The notes under the pieces were generated by a model. The model was not told the DNA's origin. It was given only the letters and a program-made list of their open reading frames with translations, and did no database searches. From Pseudomonas sp. SLFW (GTDB lineage Bacteria > Pseudomonadota > Gammaproteobacteria > Pseudomonadales > Pseudomonadaceae): 64,000 nt of DNA. Numbering within the stretch: position 1 is the stretch's first letter; the number at the start of each line of letters is the position of its first letter. Of this stretch, positions 43,104-52,749 are shown one piece after another. The stretch is taken from assembly GCF_009905615.1 (NCBI RefSeq), contig NZ_JAAAKW010000015.1, forward strand, positions 62,001-126,000, given 5' to 3'. Both the position numbers and the translations under genes were made by a program.

Positions 43104-43583
43104 GTGAGAAGAATCGCGGTGTTTGCCGACGTACAGAACCTGTATTACACCGTGCGTCAGGCTCATGGTTGTCACTTCAACTATGCCGCCTTGTGGGCGG
43201 ACATCAGTCAGCGTGGGCAGATCGTCGAGGCGTACGCTTACGCCATTGATCGCGGCGACGCCAAACAACAGCAATTCCAGCAGATCCTCCGCAACCTCGG
43301 GTTCACCGTCAAACTCAAGCCCTACATTCAGCGCAGCGACGGCTCGGCCAAAGGCGATTGGGACGTGGGCATCACCATCGACATCATGGACGTTGCTCCC
43401 AACGTCGACGAAGTCGTGCTGGCGTCGGGCGATGGCGACTTTGATCTGCTGCTCGAACGCATTATCAGCAAGCATGGGGTCGAGGCGGTGGCCTACGGCG
43501 TACCGGGCCTGACCGCGAACTCACTGATCCGTGCCGCCAGCCGATATGTGCCGATTGAAGGCGGGTTGCTGCTTAAAAGCTGA
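43104..43583 (+). CDS. NYN (LabA/DUF88) domain protein
   Basis: A 159-residue PIN-like protein. Acidic residues of the presumed nuclease site are visible in VFADVQNLYY, KGDWDVGITIDIMD and VVLASGDGDFDLLLE. The start is GTG at 43104 after GAGGAG; an in-frame GTG at 43080 is less well placed. NYN proteins are proposed ribonucleases; LabA in cyanobacteria affects clock output. Here the target is unknown. A family B REPIN starts four bases after its stop codon. Confidence 0.9.
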   Translation: MRRIAVFADVQNLYYTVRQAHGCHFNYAALWADISQRGQIVEAYAYAIDRGDAKQQQFQQILRNLGFTVKLKPYIQRSDGSAKGDWDVGITIDIMDVAPNVDEVVLASGDGDFDLLLERIISKHGVEAVAYGVPGLTANSLIRAASRYVPIEGGLLLKS

Positions 43584-43586
43584 GGA

Positions 43587-43677
43587 CTGTAGGAGTGAGC
43601 TTGCTCGCGATTTGGGTCTGCCTGACACCACAGTGTTGAATAATCTGCCGTCATCGCGAGCAAGCTCACTCCTACAG
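43587..43677. repeat. REPIN, family B
   Basis: GTAGGAGTGAGCTTGCTCGC begins at 43589 and its exact inverted copy ends at 43675, spacer about 47 bases. It lies between the NYN gene and the exonuclease gene, which read the same way; it could separate their messages. Confidence 0.92.
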
Positions 43678-43715
43678 GTGAACTGCGTCAAAACGTAATA
43701 TTTAAAGGTTTTTCC

Positions 43716-44330
43716 ATGCAAGAACGCATCGCCGTCATCGACTTCGAAACCACCGGCATTTCTCCCAACAGCAATTGTCGGGCGACCGAGATTGCCGTGG
43801 TCATCATGGAAGAGGGCGTCATCGTCGAGCGTTATCAGAGCCTGATGAACGCTGGCGTGCGTATACCGTCGTTCATCGAATCGCTCACCGGCATCAGCAA
43901 CAGCATGCTTCGTACCGCGCCCCCGGCAGAGCGAGTCATGAACGAAGCGGCAGAGTTCGTCGGGTTGACGCCACTGGTCGCGCACAACGCCGCGTTCGAC
44001 CAGAAATTCTGGGACTACGAACTGTCCCGCATCAAACGTAACCGCGAGCAAAGCTTTGCTTGCTCCATGCTGTTGGCGCGACGTCTACTGCCTGCCGCGC
44101 CGAATCACAAACTCGGTACGTTGACATCCTGGGCGGGGCTGCCAGATACCGGCAAGGCTCACCGGGCCATGGCCGATGCCGAGATGGCGGCCAACCTCAC
44201 GGCGCACCTGAGTCAGGAACTGCGCACCACACACGGTCTGGCCGGGGTTTCCCACCAATTAATGTGCACGTTGCAGATGGTCCCCGCGAAAAAAATCGCA
44301 GAGGCCATCAGCAAGCATCGTGGGTTCTGA
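43716..44330 (+). CDS. DEDDh 3'-5' exonuclease (DnaQ/PolC-like)
   Basis: A 204-residue exonuclease. Exo I is VIDFETTGI near residue 9, Exo II VAHNAAFDQKF near 90, and Exo III HRAMADAEM near 150, giving all DEDDh residues. Residues 170-204 form a short extra tail. It is too short and divergent for the replicative epsilon subunit, so it is probably a repair or RNA-processing exonuclease; the substrate is unknown. Its ribosome site (AAAGGTTTTTCC) is fair. Confidence 0.88.
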   Translation: MQERIAVIDFETTGISPNSNCRATEIAVVIMEEGVIVERYQSLMNAGVRIPSFIESLTGISNSMLRTAPPAERVMNEAAEFVGLTPLVAHNAAFDQKFWDYELSRIKRNREQSFACSMLLARRLLPAAPNHKLGTLTSWAGLPDTGKAHRAMADAEMAANLTAHLSQELRTTHGLAGVSHQLMCTLQMVPAKKIAEAISKHRGF

Positions 44331-44485
44331 GGGTTGATTAGATCTGGCTGAAAAAGTGTATGGGTCGAAAAATCTTCAGTTGTTACTGATTCTGTCAGAT
44401 CAATCTTCCTACAATAGTGCTCCAAAAAATCCGAGTGACTGTCTTCCCCGCAGGACCAACACTCAGAATAAAAGTCGAGCCTTTC

Positions 44486-45385
44486 ATGCCTGCTTCCCGC
44501 CGCTTTCCCTTGCTGCTCATCGGGGCCTTCTTCGCGCTGTACGTGATCTGGGGCTCGACCTACCTCGCTATCCGGATCGGCATTGAAACCTGGCCACCCT
44601 TGATGATGGCAGGGGTTCGCTTCACCATTGCTGGCTCGATACTGTTCGCGTTCATGCGCTGGCGCGGCGCGCCGATGCCCACGTGGAAGCAATGGAAAGC
44701 CGCAGGCATGATTGGTTTTCTGCTGCTTGCCTGTGGCAACGGCGCCGTGACCCTGGCCGAACATGCGGGGGTTGCGTCGGGGGTGGCGGCGTTGGCGGTC
44801 GCCGTTGTACCGCTGTTCACCCTGTTGTTCGGGCTGATCTGGGGGCATCGCAACACCCGGCTGGAGTGGGCAGGCATCGTGCTCGGGCTGATCGGCATCG
44901 CACTGCTCAACCTCGGCTCCAACCTGCAAGCCAGCCCCATGGGCGCGGCATTGGTCATTTTCGCTGCAGCCACATGGTCATTCGGCTCCGTGTGGAGCCG
45001 CTACCTGCCACTGCCCGCTGGCCCCATGGCCAGCGCCTGCGAAATGCTCGTCGCCGGTGCGATGATGCTGATCGGCAGCTACGTCAGCGGCGAACGAATG
45101 ACCCAATCCCCCGGCCTGTCCGGCTGGCTGGTCATGGCCTACCTGGTGGTGTTCGGCTCCATCGTCGCGTTCAGCTCGTACATGTACCTCCTGAAAAACG
45201 TCCGCCCCGCTGCCGCGACCAGCTACGCCTACGTCAACCCGGCCGTCGCCGTCATGCTCGGCGTCCTGTTCGCCGACGAACACATCGGCCCGGCAGAATC
45301 CGCAGCCATGCCCGTGATCATCAGCGCCGTGGTGCTGATCGGGTTGCCGCAGTGGCGCAAGCAGAGTCCGGTGCAAGCAGGTTAA
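44486..45385 (+). CDS. yedA: EamA-family exporter (YedA-like)
   Basis: A 299-residue drug/metabolite transporter with ten hydrophobic helices in two EamA halves. FALYVIWGSTYLAIRIGIETWPPLMMAGVRF and ATSYAYVNPAVAVMLGVLFADE are typical of YedA. ATG at 44486 is preferred; an upstream in-frame start at 44417 adds 23 non-hydrophobic residues. The substrate is unknown. It lies 60 bases before rhlE. Confidence 0.87.
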   Translation: MPASRRFPLLLIGAFFALYVIWGSTYLAIRIGIETWPPLMMAGVRFTIAGSILFAFMRWRGAPMPTWKQWKAAGMIGFLLLACGNGAVTLAEHAGVASGVAALAVAVVPLFTLLFGLIWGHRNTRLEWAGIVLGLIGIALLNLGSNLQASPMGAALVIFAAATWSFGSVWSRYLPLPAGPMASACEMLVAGAMMLIGSYVSGERMTQSPGLSGWLVMAYLVVFGSIVAFSSYMYLLKNVRPAAATSYAYVNPAVAVMLGVLFADEHIGPAESAAMPVIISAVVLIGLPQWRKQSPVQAG

Positions 45386-45445
45386 ACTGCGCGCCATTGG
45401 CTCTTCACAGCCCTAATGCGCTGACCTTTTTCCAACGGTAATCCC

Positions 45446-46777
45446 ATGACATTCGCTTCTCTCGGCCTGATCGAACCCCTGCTGCGCGCGCTTGATGCGC
45501 TTGGCTACCAGACGCCTACCCCTGTTCAGGCCAAGGCCATTCCTCCCGTGTTGGAGGGCCGTGATCTGATGGCCGCGGCGCAGACCGGCACTGGCAAGAC
45601 CGCAGGTTTCGCTCTGCCGTTGTTGCAACGTCTGACAATGGAAGGCCCGAAAGTGGCGGCCAACTCGGTGCGGGCATTGGTGCTGGTGCCGACTCGCGAG
45701 CTGGCAGAGCAGGTGCATGAAGCGATTCGCCAATATGGGGAACACCTTCCGCTGGCCACCTATGCGGTTTATGGCGGCGTGAGCATTAATCCGCAAATGA
45801 TGAAGTTGCGTCGCGGTGTCGATGTGCTGGTGGCCACGCCGGGTCGTTTGCTCGATTTGTACCGTCAAAATGCAGTGAAGTTTTCTCAGGTTCAGACGCT
45901 GATCCTCGACGAAGCCGATCGCATGCTCGACCTGGGTTTTTCGGAAGAGCTGCGCGATATCTACGCCGCGCTGCCGAAACGTCGCCAGACGTTGCTGTTT
46001 TCCGCGACATTCTCCGATTCGATCCGCGCGCTGGCTGGGCAGATGCTCGATAACCCGCTGAGCATTGAGGTCAGTCCGCGCAACGTTGCGGCGTCGTCGG
46101 TCAAACAGTGGGTGGTGACGGTCGACAAGAAGCGCAAGAGCGAGCTGTTCATTCATCTGTTGAAAAAGCAGCGCTGGAGTCAGGTGCTGGTATTCGCCAA
46201 GACCCGCGTCGGTGTGGACCAGTTGGTGGATCGCCTGCAGGGCCTGAGCATCAACGCCGACGGCATTCATGGCGACAAGCCGCAGGCGACCCGTCAGCGG
46301 GCGCTGGATCGTTTCAAAGCGGGGGAAGTGCAGATTCTGGTGGCCACTGATGTGGCGGCTCGCGGTCTCGACATCGATGATCTACCGACTGTGGTTAACC
46401 TCGACCTGCCGATCGTCGCGGAGGATTACGTGCACCGCATCGGTCGCACGGGGCGTGCCGGGCAGACGGGGGAAGCGATTTCGCTGGTCTGTGCGGACGA
46501 AGTCGAGCTGCTCAGCGCCATTGAAGTGCTGACGCGCCAGACCCTGCAACGCCGCGAAGAACCGGATTTCATTCCTGAACACCGTGTTCCCGCGACGGAT
46601 GCCACCGGGCAGATCCTGAAAAAGCCAAAGAAGCCGAAGAAACCAAAAGTCAGTGGCAGCAAGCGCAATCTGGGCAAATGGGTCGATAGCGGCGAAGTGG
46701 CTGCCGACGTGCCCGCTGCAAAGCCCGTGCGAAAGGTGCCCGTGTTCAACACTGGGCCGAGAAAGCGTAAGCCCTGA
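45446..46777 (+). CDS. rhlE: DEAD-box RNA helicase RhlE
   Basis: A 443-residue helicase with Q motif (TPVQAKAIPPVLEGRDL), Walker A AAQTGTGKTAG, PTRELAEQV, DEAD in LILDEADRMLDLGF, SAT in LLFSATF, and HRIGRTGRAGQTG. The C-terminal 60 residues are Lys/Pro-rich (KKPKKPKKPKVSGSKRN) and bind RNA in this group. It matches P. aeruginosa RhlE1 by length and position. RhlE helps ribosome assembly and RNA turnover. Confidence 0.92.
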   Translation: MTFASLGLIEPLLRALDALGYQTPTPVQAKAIPPVLEGRDLMAAAQTGTGKTAGFALPLLQRLTMEGPKVAANSVRALVLVPTRELAEQVHEAIRQYGEHLPLATYAVYGGVSINPQMMKLRRGVDVLVATPGRLLDLYRQNAVKFSQVQTLILDEADRMLDLGFSEELRDIYAALPKRRQTLLFSATFSDSIRALAGQMLDNPLSIEVSPRNVAASSVKQWVVTVDKKRKSELFIHLLKKQRWSQVLVFAKTRVGVDQLVDRLQGLSINADGIHGDKPQATRQRALDRFKAGEVQILVATDVAARGLDIDDLPTVVNLDLPIVAEDYVHRIGRTGRAGQTGEAISLVCADEVELLSAIEVLTRQTLQRREEPDFIPEHRVPATDATGQILKKPKKPKKPKVSGSKRNLGKWVDSGEVAADVPAAKPVRKVPVFNTGPRKRKP

Positions 46778-46941
46778 ACCCTATGTTCATGGGACTGGCG
46801 CGCAAGCGCGGTGAGACGAGCACCGCGGTCGCCCTTGAGACGCCGTGCCTAGGTTCTATCAGCTGCTCGTGCAGCAGCGCTGCTTCAGGCTTCAGTGTGC
46901 ACGCCAGTATGATCCGGCGTGCAACGGCCGGTGCCTTACGA

Positions 46942-48363
46942 TCAGAATTGGAAGTAAATGAACGGATTGAATCCTGACTCCACGACCGATATTGCTGAGC
47001 AAAGGTAAAGCGCCAGGCAACCAAGCGCGATGCATTTCCGGTAGCGGATGGCTTTGGTTCTGAGGCGATAAAAAGAACCGTCACTGACGAAGCAAATCAC
47101 GACCGCCAGTACTAATAGAGCCAGTGTTTTGTAATCCTGCAATGCGCTGTTGCTGGCTACCCAAAGATGCAGCTCGTTCCCATGCCCGAACATGGCCGAC
47201 CAAAACCTGATCGCCTCGTTCATGCTCCCCGCCCTGAAAGGCACCCAAAGCAGCGTTGCAAGAATGAAAACGGGAAAGCTACCCAGTTTGAGTGCGCGCA
47301 AGTTAATCCAGCCTGCACGTTCTGCGACGATCAATAGGCCATGACCCACGCCCCACACCAGAAATGTGTAAGCGGCCCCGTGCCACAGGCCGCAGAGCAG
47401 GAATACGATGAACAGGTTTCTCAGCGTCGTCGTTTTGCTGGCTCGGTTACCTCCCAGTGGTATGTAGAGATAATCCCGGAACCACCGAGACAGGGTCATG
47501 TGCCAACGTTGCCAAAACTCGGTGATACTCGTTGCTGCATAGGGGCGATTAAAGTTCTTGGGGAACCTGAACCCCATCATCCTTGCCATGCCGATTGCCA
47601 TATCGGTATAGCCGGAAAAGTCAAAATAGATCTGGAACGAGTAGCAAACCGAACTCAGCCAGGCTGAATAAGTGGTCAGCTCAAGGTCCGGGCGATGACC
47701 CAGCGTCACGACATTCCCCAAAGGGTCGGCAATCAGAATCTTTTTGCTCAGGCCGATGATGAAAATAACCAGACCCCAAAACAGATCACTCTGCACGATT
47801 ATTCGCCGACGCACATGCAGCTGTTCGGCAATTTCAGAAAAGCGGACGACAGGCCCTGCGATCAGGTGCGGGAAGAGAAAAATGTAGATCGCAAAGCGAT
47901 GCAGCGCTTTCTCGGGTTTGATGCTGCCCCGGTAGACGTCGACGATGTAAGAGATGAAATGAAATGTGTAGAAGGAAATGCCAAGCGGCAGGGCCAACGT
48001 CCATCTTTCAATGACGGTACCCATGTTCATTCCGGTCGTATCCATCCACACCTGCAGGAAGAACAGCAGGTATTTATACATCGCCAGTGGAAGCAGATTC
48101 AGCGCCACTGCGGCCAGCAAGATCGTTTTACTGACCCTTCCGCCTGGCGAGCGTTTCCGTGACGCATCGAGGCAGAAGGCGATTACCCAGTTCGCCACCA
48201 GCATGACGATTGCGACAGCCGTCAAAGACCCGGCACCAAAGACATAAAACCCGATACTTGCGATCAGGATCAGGCCGTTTCGCAGTGTCTTGGGGACCAC
48301 TAAATAAGTGAGATAGAACAACGGAAAGAAAATGAACAGAAAAACCGGTGAGGAAAAAACCAT
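46942..48363 (-). CDS. MBOAT O-acyltransferase (AlgI-like)
   Basis: A 473-residue polytopic membrane protein with about eleven helices. The catalytic His lies in LLCGLWHGAAYTFLVWGVGHGL; FYTFHFISYIVDVYRG, FPHLIAGPVVRFSEI and SVCYSFQIYFDFSGYTDMAIGMARMMG are AlgI hallmarks. AlgI-type proteins pass acetyl groups across the membrane to a periplasmic SGNH partner. That partner is the next gene upstream (48399). Probably acetylates the polysaccharide of this cluster rather than alginate, since no alginate polymerase is present. Last gene of the - strand cluster; base composition looks lower in GC than rhlE. Confidence 0.92.
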   Translation of the reverse strand: MVFSSPVFLFIFFPLFYLTYLVVPKTLRNGLILIASIGFYVFGAGSLTAVAIVMLVANWVIAFCLDASRKRSPGGRVSKTILLAAVALNLLPLAMYKYLLFFLQVWMDTTGMNMGTVIERWTLALPLGISFYTFHFISYIVDVYRGSIKPEKALHRFAIYIFLFPHLIAGPVVRFSEIAEQLHVRRRIIVQSDLFWGLVIFIIGLSKKILIADPLGNVVTLGHRPDLELTTYSAWLSSVCYSFQIYFDFSGYTDMAIGMARMMGFRFPKNFNRPYAATSITEFWQRWHMTLSRWFRDYLYIPLGGNRASKTTTLRNLFIVFLLCGLWHGAAYTFLVWGVGHGLLIVAERAGWINLRALKLGSFPVFILATLLWVPFRAGSMNEAIRFWSAMFGHGNELHLWVASNSALQDYKTLALLVLAVVICFVSDGSFYRLRTKAIRYRKCIALGCLALYLCSAISVVESGFNPFIYFQF

Positions 48364-48398
48364 AAGAAGCTACCAATACCGTGACAGTTGATGTGGGC

Positions 48399-49604
48399 TC
48401 AGGAGCCCAGTCCTCTACGCTGGAACGCTGCCCAGTGCTGTATTTGCAAATCCAGAATCTGCACGATCAGGTACTTGCACCTGCCACGGATCAGCCCCGG
48501 GACTTCTGACATGTCACGTGTCCGATCCAGCTTGGTGAAGGATTGGAAGTAATCCGCGATCCCCGCTTCGAGCATGCCGTCGCTGAAACTGTTTCCGAAC
48601 ATGCATGCTGAAGGAAGCAGCCCCTTGTCGGTGATCGTATTCGTCTCGAACTCCAATCCGGTCTTCGAGGCATCCATCGGCGTTTTTTCATGCACTTCCG
48701 CCCAAGCATGATTCAGCTGTGGCTCGAATACAGAATCCCGTGCAAAAAGACGGGCAGAAAAACGCGCATCGGAACCCGCGTAGGGTTTGAGGCTGTAATC
48801 CGTAGAATGTGACCAGGACAGGGTTGTACCTTCCCAGCGTGCGATGGTGTTGACGATATCCTTCGAAACCGCCATCGCGGACATATTGGTCCAATGGAAG
48901 TCTTGCCTATAGAACGTCGGCGTCGTGACTTGAAGTTTGTCGAGAATGCCAACGACATCCACCACGTTCAGTTGCGGCTCATTATTCAGCTGCGTGTACA
49001 GGCTGAAGAACTGGCTCGAACGGTCGAGCTTGGGTGCGAAGAACGGAAGGCGGTTTGGCCAAAAGTATTCTTTCTGCAGGGGTGTAACGAACAGCGTCGT
49101 GACCCCTTCGGCCTTGAGTGCGTTGGAGAAACTAATCATTCCTCGCCGCACGTAGTCAGCGTTACCTGGAGTTGTCAGAAAATTCTCTACTGCAGGTAGC
49201 TCAATATCCAGAAGATGTCGGCCATAAATTTCTTTGCCCGATGCAAAGTACACGCGAGAGGACGATCTGAACAAACGATAGTCGAGTTCGTTTTTCGAGC
49301 GAATCATCAAGTCTCTGAAAGCGAGACGATCTCCGAACCATTTTTCGAAGTGGTGATAATTCTTATCGCTGTCGTACCAATGCCCCTCCCACGATTGTGG
49401 AAAAGTCGTCAAAGGTCGCAGCTCTTGAACCGGCTCCACAACAGAGTGATACCACCGAACTACGGAGTTGGACTCGATGCGGTCCTGTTTCCAGATCGAG
49501 ATGATCGTTGCGATCAGTGGAATGATAGAAAGGAGCAGGAACGTTGTAACAAAATAAAGTTGAAATCGACTTCGATAGGCAAACAGATGGGCTTTCCGGC
49601 GCAT
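48399..49604 (-). CDS. AlgJ/AlgX-like SGNH O-acetyltransferase
   Basis: A 401-residue protein with one N-terminal membrane segment (about 16-38) and a periplasmic SGNH-like domain. The catalytic pattern of AlgJ/AlgX is present: DFHWTNMSA (Asp/His) near 245 and the Ser motif ACMFGNSFSDGML near 345; WFGDRLAFRDLMIRSKNELDYRLF is also typical. It should take acetyl from the MBOAT partner (next gene, 35-base gap) and place it on sugar hydroxyls. Confidence 0.85.
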   Translation of the reverse strand: MRRKAHLFAYRSRFQLYFVTTFLLLSIIPLIATIISIWKQDRIESNSVVRWYHSVVEPVQELRPLTTFPQSWEGHWYDSDKNYHHFEKWFGDRLAFRDLMIRSKNELDYRLFRSSSRVYFASGKEIYGRHLLDIELPAVENFLTTPGNADYVRRGMISFSNALKAEGVTTLFVTPLQKEYFWPNRLPFFAPKLDRSSQFFSLYTQLNNEPQLNVVDVVGILDKLQVTTPTFYRQDFHWTNMSAMAVSKDIVNTIARWEGTTLSWSHSTDYSLKPYAGSDARFSARLFARDSVFEPQLNHAWAEVHEKTPMDASKTGLEFETNTITDKGLLPSACMFGNSFSDGMLEAGIADYFQSFTKLDRTRDMSEVPGLIRGRCKYLIVQILDLQIQHWAAFQRRGLGS

Positions 49605-49814
49605 TAAACGTCAAATCCTCTGACACATCATGAATAGATTGCGCCCCGTCATCGAATGAGGTGAGTTACCGTCGTTAGCGATATGAGGCGCGCGGAAGTA
49701 TACAGGCCAAGCGGCTCTCAATGAGCTGTTTTCACACGAACCGTCTATGCCGTAAATTTTGTAAGCCGATGCTTCACCGGGCATAACGTCCTATGGCAAA
49801 AGCCCTTGTGAGGC

Positions 49815-50936
49815 TCACCGCCTGTTCACAACTTCCTGATACAGCGCCGCATAAGACCGCACCATCTTCTCCGCCGTGAACACTTCTTCATACCGTTGAG
49901 CCGCCTTGGCGCCCATGCGGCTGGCCAGTTCCCGGTCATGCCACAGGGTGTTCATGGCCGCTGCCAACGCATTCGAGTCACGGGGCGGGACCACCAGCCC
50001 GGTTTCATTGGCGATGTTGATGAACGTCGTACCGCTGCCCATTTCGCAGGAAATCATCGGCTTGCCGTACATCGCGCCTTCCAGCAGCGAAATGCCAAAC
50101 GACTCCGAACGCAGGTGAGACGGGAAGACGAACGCTTCGCACAGCGCGAGCAGTGCGTTTTTGTCCTCGTCACCCAGTCCGCCCAGGAAGGTCACGTTGC
50201 TCAGCCCAAGCGCAGCGGCCTTTGCCTTCAATTGCTGCTCTTCGTACCCGCCGCCCATGATCACGACGGGCAGCTTCGTCTGATGTGCCGCTTCGAGGAG
50301 GAAGTCGAGGCCCTTGTAGTAGCGCAATGCGCCTACGAACAGGAAGAAACGCTCGCCCAATTGCTGTTTCCAGTGCGCCAGTTTAGAGGGCGAGGGCGCC
50401 GGGTAGGTCGCGCGGTCCAGGCCATACGGAATGACCTCGACCTTGTCTTTGAAGCGGGTCAACACCTCACTGCTGGCGGCGTAATTCGGGGACGACGCCA
50501 CAATCCGGTCAACGCTCCCGAGAAAGCGATTCATCAGCGGCGAATACAGCTTGAGCAGGGTTTTCTGTTTGACGATGTCCGAGTGATAGCTCACCAACGA
50601 GGGCTTCTTCATCCGTGTCGCGAAGTGCGCTACGTCCATATAGGGCCATGGAAAGTGGTAATGCACGACATCAGCCTGAGCCGCCAGCTGTTTGAAGTCC
50701 CGGATCCCGGACAACGAAAAGCCGGTCGAGGCGAGGTGAAAGTCCTCTTTCGAACGGTGAGTGATGTGATTGCCCACCGTCTGGTTGCGGGCCGAGCCGT
50801 TGGCGCTCAGGTACAGCACCTGTGGCTCGATGCCGTAGACCGCGCTGCCTTGCGCCAGCTGAAAAATGACTTGCTCGATCCCGCCGCCCGGTGTTTCCGG
50901 GTAGTAGGTTTTGAAGAAGTGTAGAACTTTGATCAT
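49815..50936 (-). CDS. Glycosyltransferase family 4 (WbpZ-like)
   Basis: A 373-residue GT-B enzyme. The N-terminal VLHFFKTYYPETPGGGIEQVIFQ binds acceptor; the donor domain holds FLFVGALRYYKGLDFLLEA and the E-x7-E site ESFGISLLEGAMYGKP. The beginning resembles P. aeruginosa WbpZ, a GDP-rhamnose/mannose transferase of the common polysaccharide antigen; this fits the neighbouring GDP-mannose gene but is from memory. A 210-base non-coding gap separates it from the AlgJ-like gene. Confidence 0.88.
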   Translation of the reverse strand: MIKVLHFFKTYYPETPGGGIEQVIFQLAQGSAVYGIEPQVLYLSANGSARNQTVGNHITHRSKEDFHLASTGFSLSGIRDFKQLAAQADVVHYHFPWPYMDVAHFATRMKKPSLVSYHSDIVKQKTLLKLYSPLMNRFLGSVDRIVASSPNYAASSEVLTRFKDKVEVIPYGLDRATYPAPSPSKLAHWKQQLGERFFLFVGALRYYKGLDFLLEAAHQTKLPVVIMGGGYEEQQLKAKAAALGLSNVTFLGGLGDEDKNALLALCEAFVFPSHLRSESFGISLLEGAMYGKPMISCEMGSGTTFINIANETGLVVPPRDSNALAAAMNTLWHDRELASRMGAKAAQRYEEVFTAEKMVRSYAALYQEVVNRR

Positions 50937-51115
50937 TGTTGTTCCGAACGTACAAATGCAGGTGCGTGGCCGGTGTCGTGCGCGAGAGCCGGCATCGAAG
51001 AACGCTTTTCACTGACAGGCAGAAAGAAGGCTTCGATTGAAGATGGGAGAGCCGGTTGCGCTCGTGACACAGAGGCAACCGGCTGCGCGGTCAGAGAAAG
51101 GCAGACCGCATCCGA

Positions 51116-52555
51116 TCAGTTGGCGCGACCGTAGACGTCTTCGAAACGCACGATGTCGTCTTCGCCCAAGTAATCGCCGCTCTGCACTTCGATCAGCACC
51201 AGATCGATGACACCAGGGTTGCTCAGGCGGTGTTTGTGACCGGCGCGGATGAACGTCGATTCGTTGGTGTTGAGCATCAGTTCCTGATCATCGTTAACGA
51301 TCACGGCCATGCCGCTCACAACAATCCAGTGTTCGCTGCGGTGATGGTGCATTTGCAAGGACAGCGATGCCTTGGGCTTGACCACGATGCGCTTGATCTT
51401 GAAACGCTCGCCGTTTTCCAGCGTGGTGTAGGTGCCCCACGGGCGGTGCACGGTGCGGTGCAGGAGGTGCAGGGTGTGGCCGGCTTTCTTGAGTTGGCCG
51501 ACGATGTTCTTGACGTCCTGCGCGTGGTCTTTATGCGCGATCATCAGCGCATCGGGGGTGTCGACGACCAGCAAATCTTGAACCCCGACCAGCGCGGTGA
51601 GGCGGTCTTCGCTGTTGACGTAGTTGTTCTTCGCGCCGTGAGACAGCACTTCACCTTCGAAGCGGTTGCCGTTTTCGTCTTCCGGGGTCAGCTCACTGAC
51701 CGCGTTCCACGAACCGATATCGCTCCAGCCGATATCGCACGCAACGGTCACGACCTTGTCGGAACGCTCCATCAGCGCGTAGTCGATGGAAATGTCCGGC
51801 ACGTCGCCGAACGAGGCCGGGTCCAGCGCCAGGCAGCGATAGCGATCGGCCTGGGTCAGACGCGAACGCTCCATGGCAACCGCAACGGCACTGAGCACGT
51901 CAGGCGCATGTTTGGCGAACTCTTCCAGCACAGTCCCGACCTTGAAGCAGAACATGCCGGAATTCCAGAAGTAGTTGCCCGCCGCCAGATAGGACTCGGC
52001 CGTGGCCAAGTCCGGTTTCTCGACGAACCGGGCGACCTGCAGGCCGCCGTTCGAGTCGATCGGCCCGCCCGCTTCGATGTAACCAAAGCCGGTTTCAGGG
52101 TACTGAGGCTTGATGCCGAAGGTGACCAGGAAGCCCTTTTCCGACAACTGAACCGCTTTGGCAACGGCTTGGGCGAACGCTGTTTCGTTTTGAATGAGGT
52201 GGTCGGCGGCCAGGACCAGCATGTGGGCGTCGGAGCCGTGGGCTTCTTTCAATTGCAGGGCGGCCAGCGCGACGGCGGCGGCGGTGTTGCGGCCGAAAGG
52301 CTCAAGGATGTAGCTCTGCGCGACACCGCTGGTATTCACGGTCCGGTACTCGTCTTCTGTCTTGAAGAGCAGTTCGCGGTTAGTGACTGTCAGTACTTCC
52401 GAAACACTGTCCAGCGCCGCAGCACGCAGAAAGGTTTTCTGAATCAGGTTCTGCCCGTCAGGCAGCGTCATGAACGGTTTAGGGTGGGCCTCGCGAGAAA
52501 CGGGCCACAACCGGCTACCAACGCCGCCAGACAAAATTACGGGTATCAATCCCAT
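51116..52555 (-). CDS. algA: Mannose-1-phosphate guanylyltransferase / mannose-6-phosphate isomerase
   Basis: A 479-residue bifunctional type II enzyme giving GDP-mannose. The pyrophosphorylase motif is ILSGGVGSRLWPVSRE at the N-terminus; the FVEKPD motif lies near 175; the C-terminal cupin isomerase has HHHRSEHWIVVSGMA. ATG at 52555 is chosen (AAGGA nine bases upstream) over TTG at 52564. Homologues are algA, wbpW and pslB; the location in an ABC-export polysaccharide cluster suggests the wbpW role. Confidence 0.92.
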   Translation of the reverse strand: MGLIPVILSGGVGSRLWPVSREAHPKPFMTLPDGQNLIQKTFLRAAALDSVSEVLTVTNRELLFKTEDEYRTVNTSGVAQSYILEPFGRNTAAAVALAALQLKEAHGSDAHMLVLAADHLIQNETAFAQAVAKAVQLSEKGFLVTFGIKPQYPETGFGYIEAGGPIDSNGGLQVARFVEKPDLATAESYLAAGNYFWNSGMFCFKVGTVLEEFAKHAPDVLSAVAVAMERSRLTQADRYRCLALDPASFGDVPDISIDYALMERSDKVVTVACDIGWSDIGSWNAVSELTPEDENGNRFEGEVLSHGAKNNYVNSEDRLTALVGVQDLLVVDTPDALMIAHKDHAQDVKNIVGQLKKAGHTLHLLHRTVHRPWGTYTTLENGERFKIKRIVVKPKASLSLQMHHHRSEHWIVVSGMAVIVNDDQELMLNTNESTFIRAGHKHRLSNPGVIDLVLIEVQSGDYLGEDDIVRFEDVYGRAN

Positions 52556-52749
52556 GGTTTCCAATCCTTAAAGTGCCAAATGGTTGCAATCTGCGGTAAC
52601 AACGCCATGCGGGCTCGCGGCACTGTCCGATGTGCTCGACTCTGCGAATTCACAGGGGAAAAGCCCTCCGATACAACCGGATTTACGGGGCTTCGCCGCA
52701 TTCTGGAGGGCTGCAAGAATATCAGAGAACGGCAGTCGAAGCTGCCTTC

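Noticed and set aside
9322..43677. CRISPR array
   Set aside because: The repeats are paired inverted units scattered singly between genes, not direct repeats at regular spacing, and no cas gene is present.
46778..46941. Terminator or small gene between rhlE and the MBOAT gene
   Set aside because: Two short stems occur (CGCGGTG/CACCGCG near 46807-46827 and GCTGC/GCAGC near 46862-46876), but neither has a T run; the 64-codon + frame here has no family or ribosome site.
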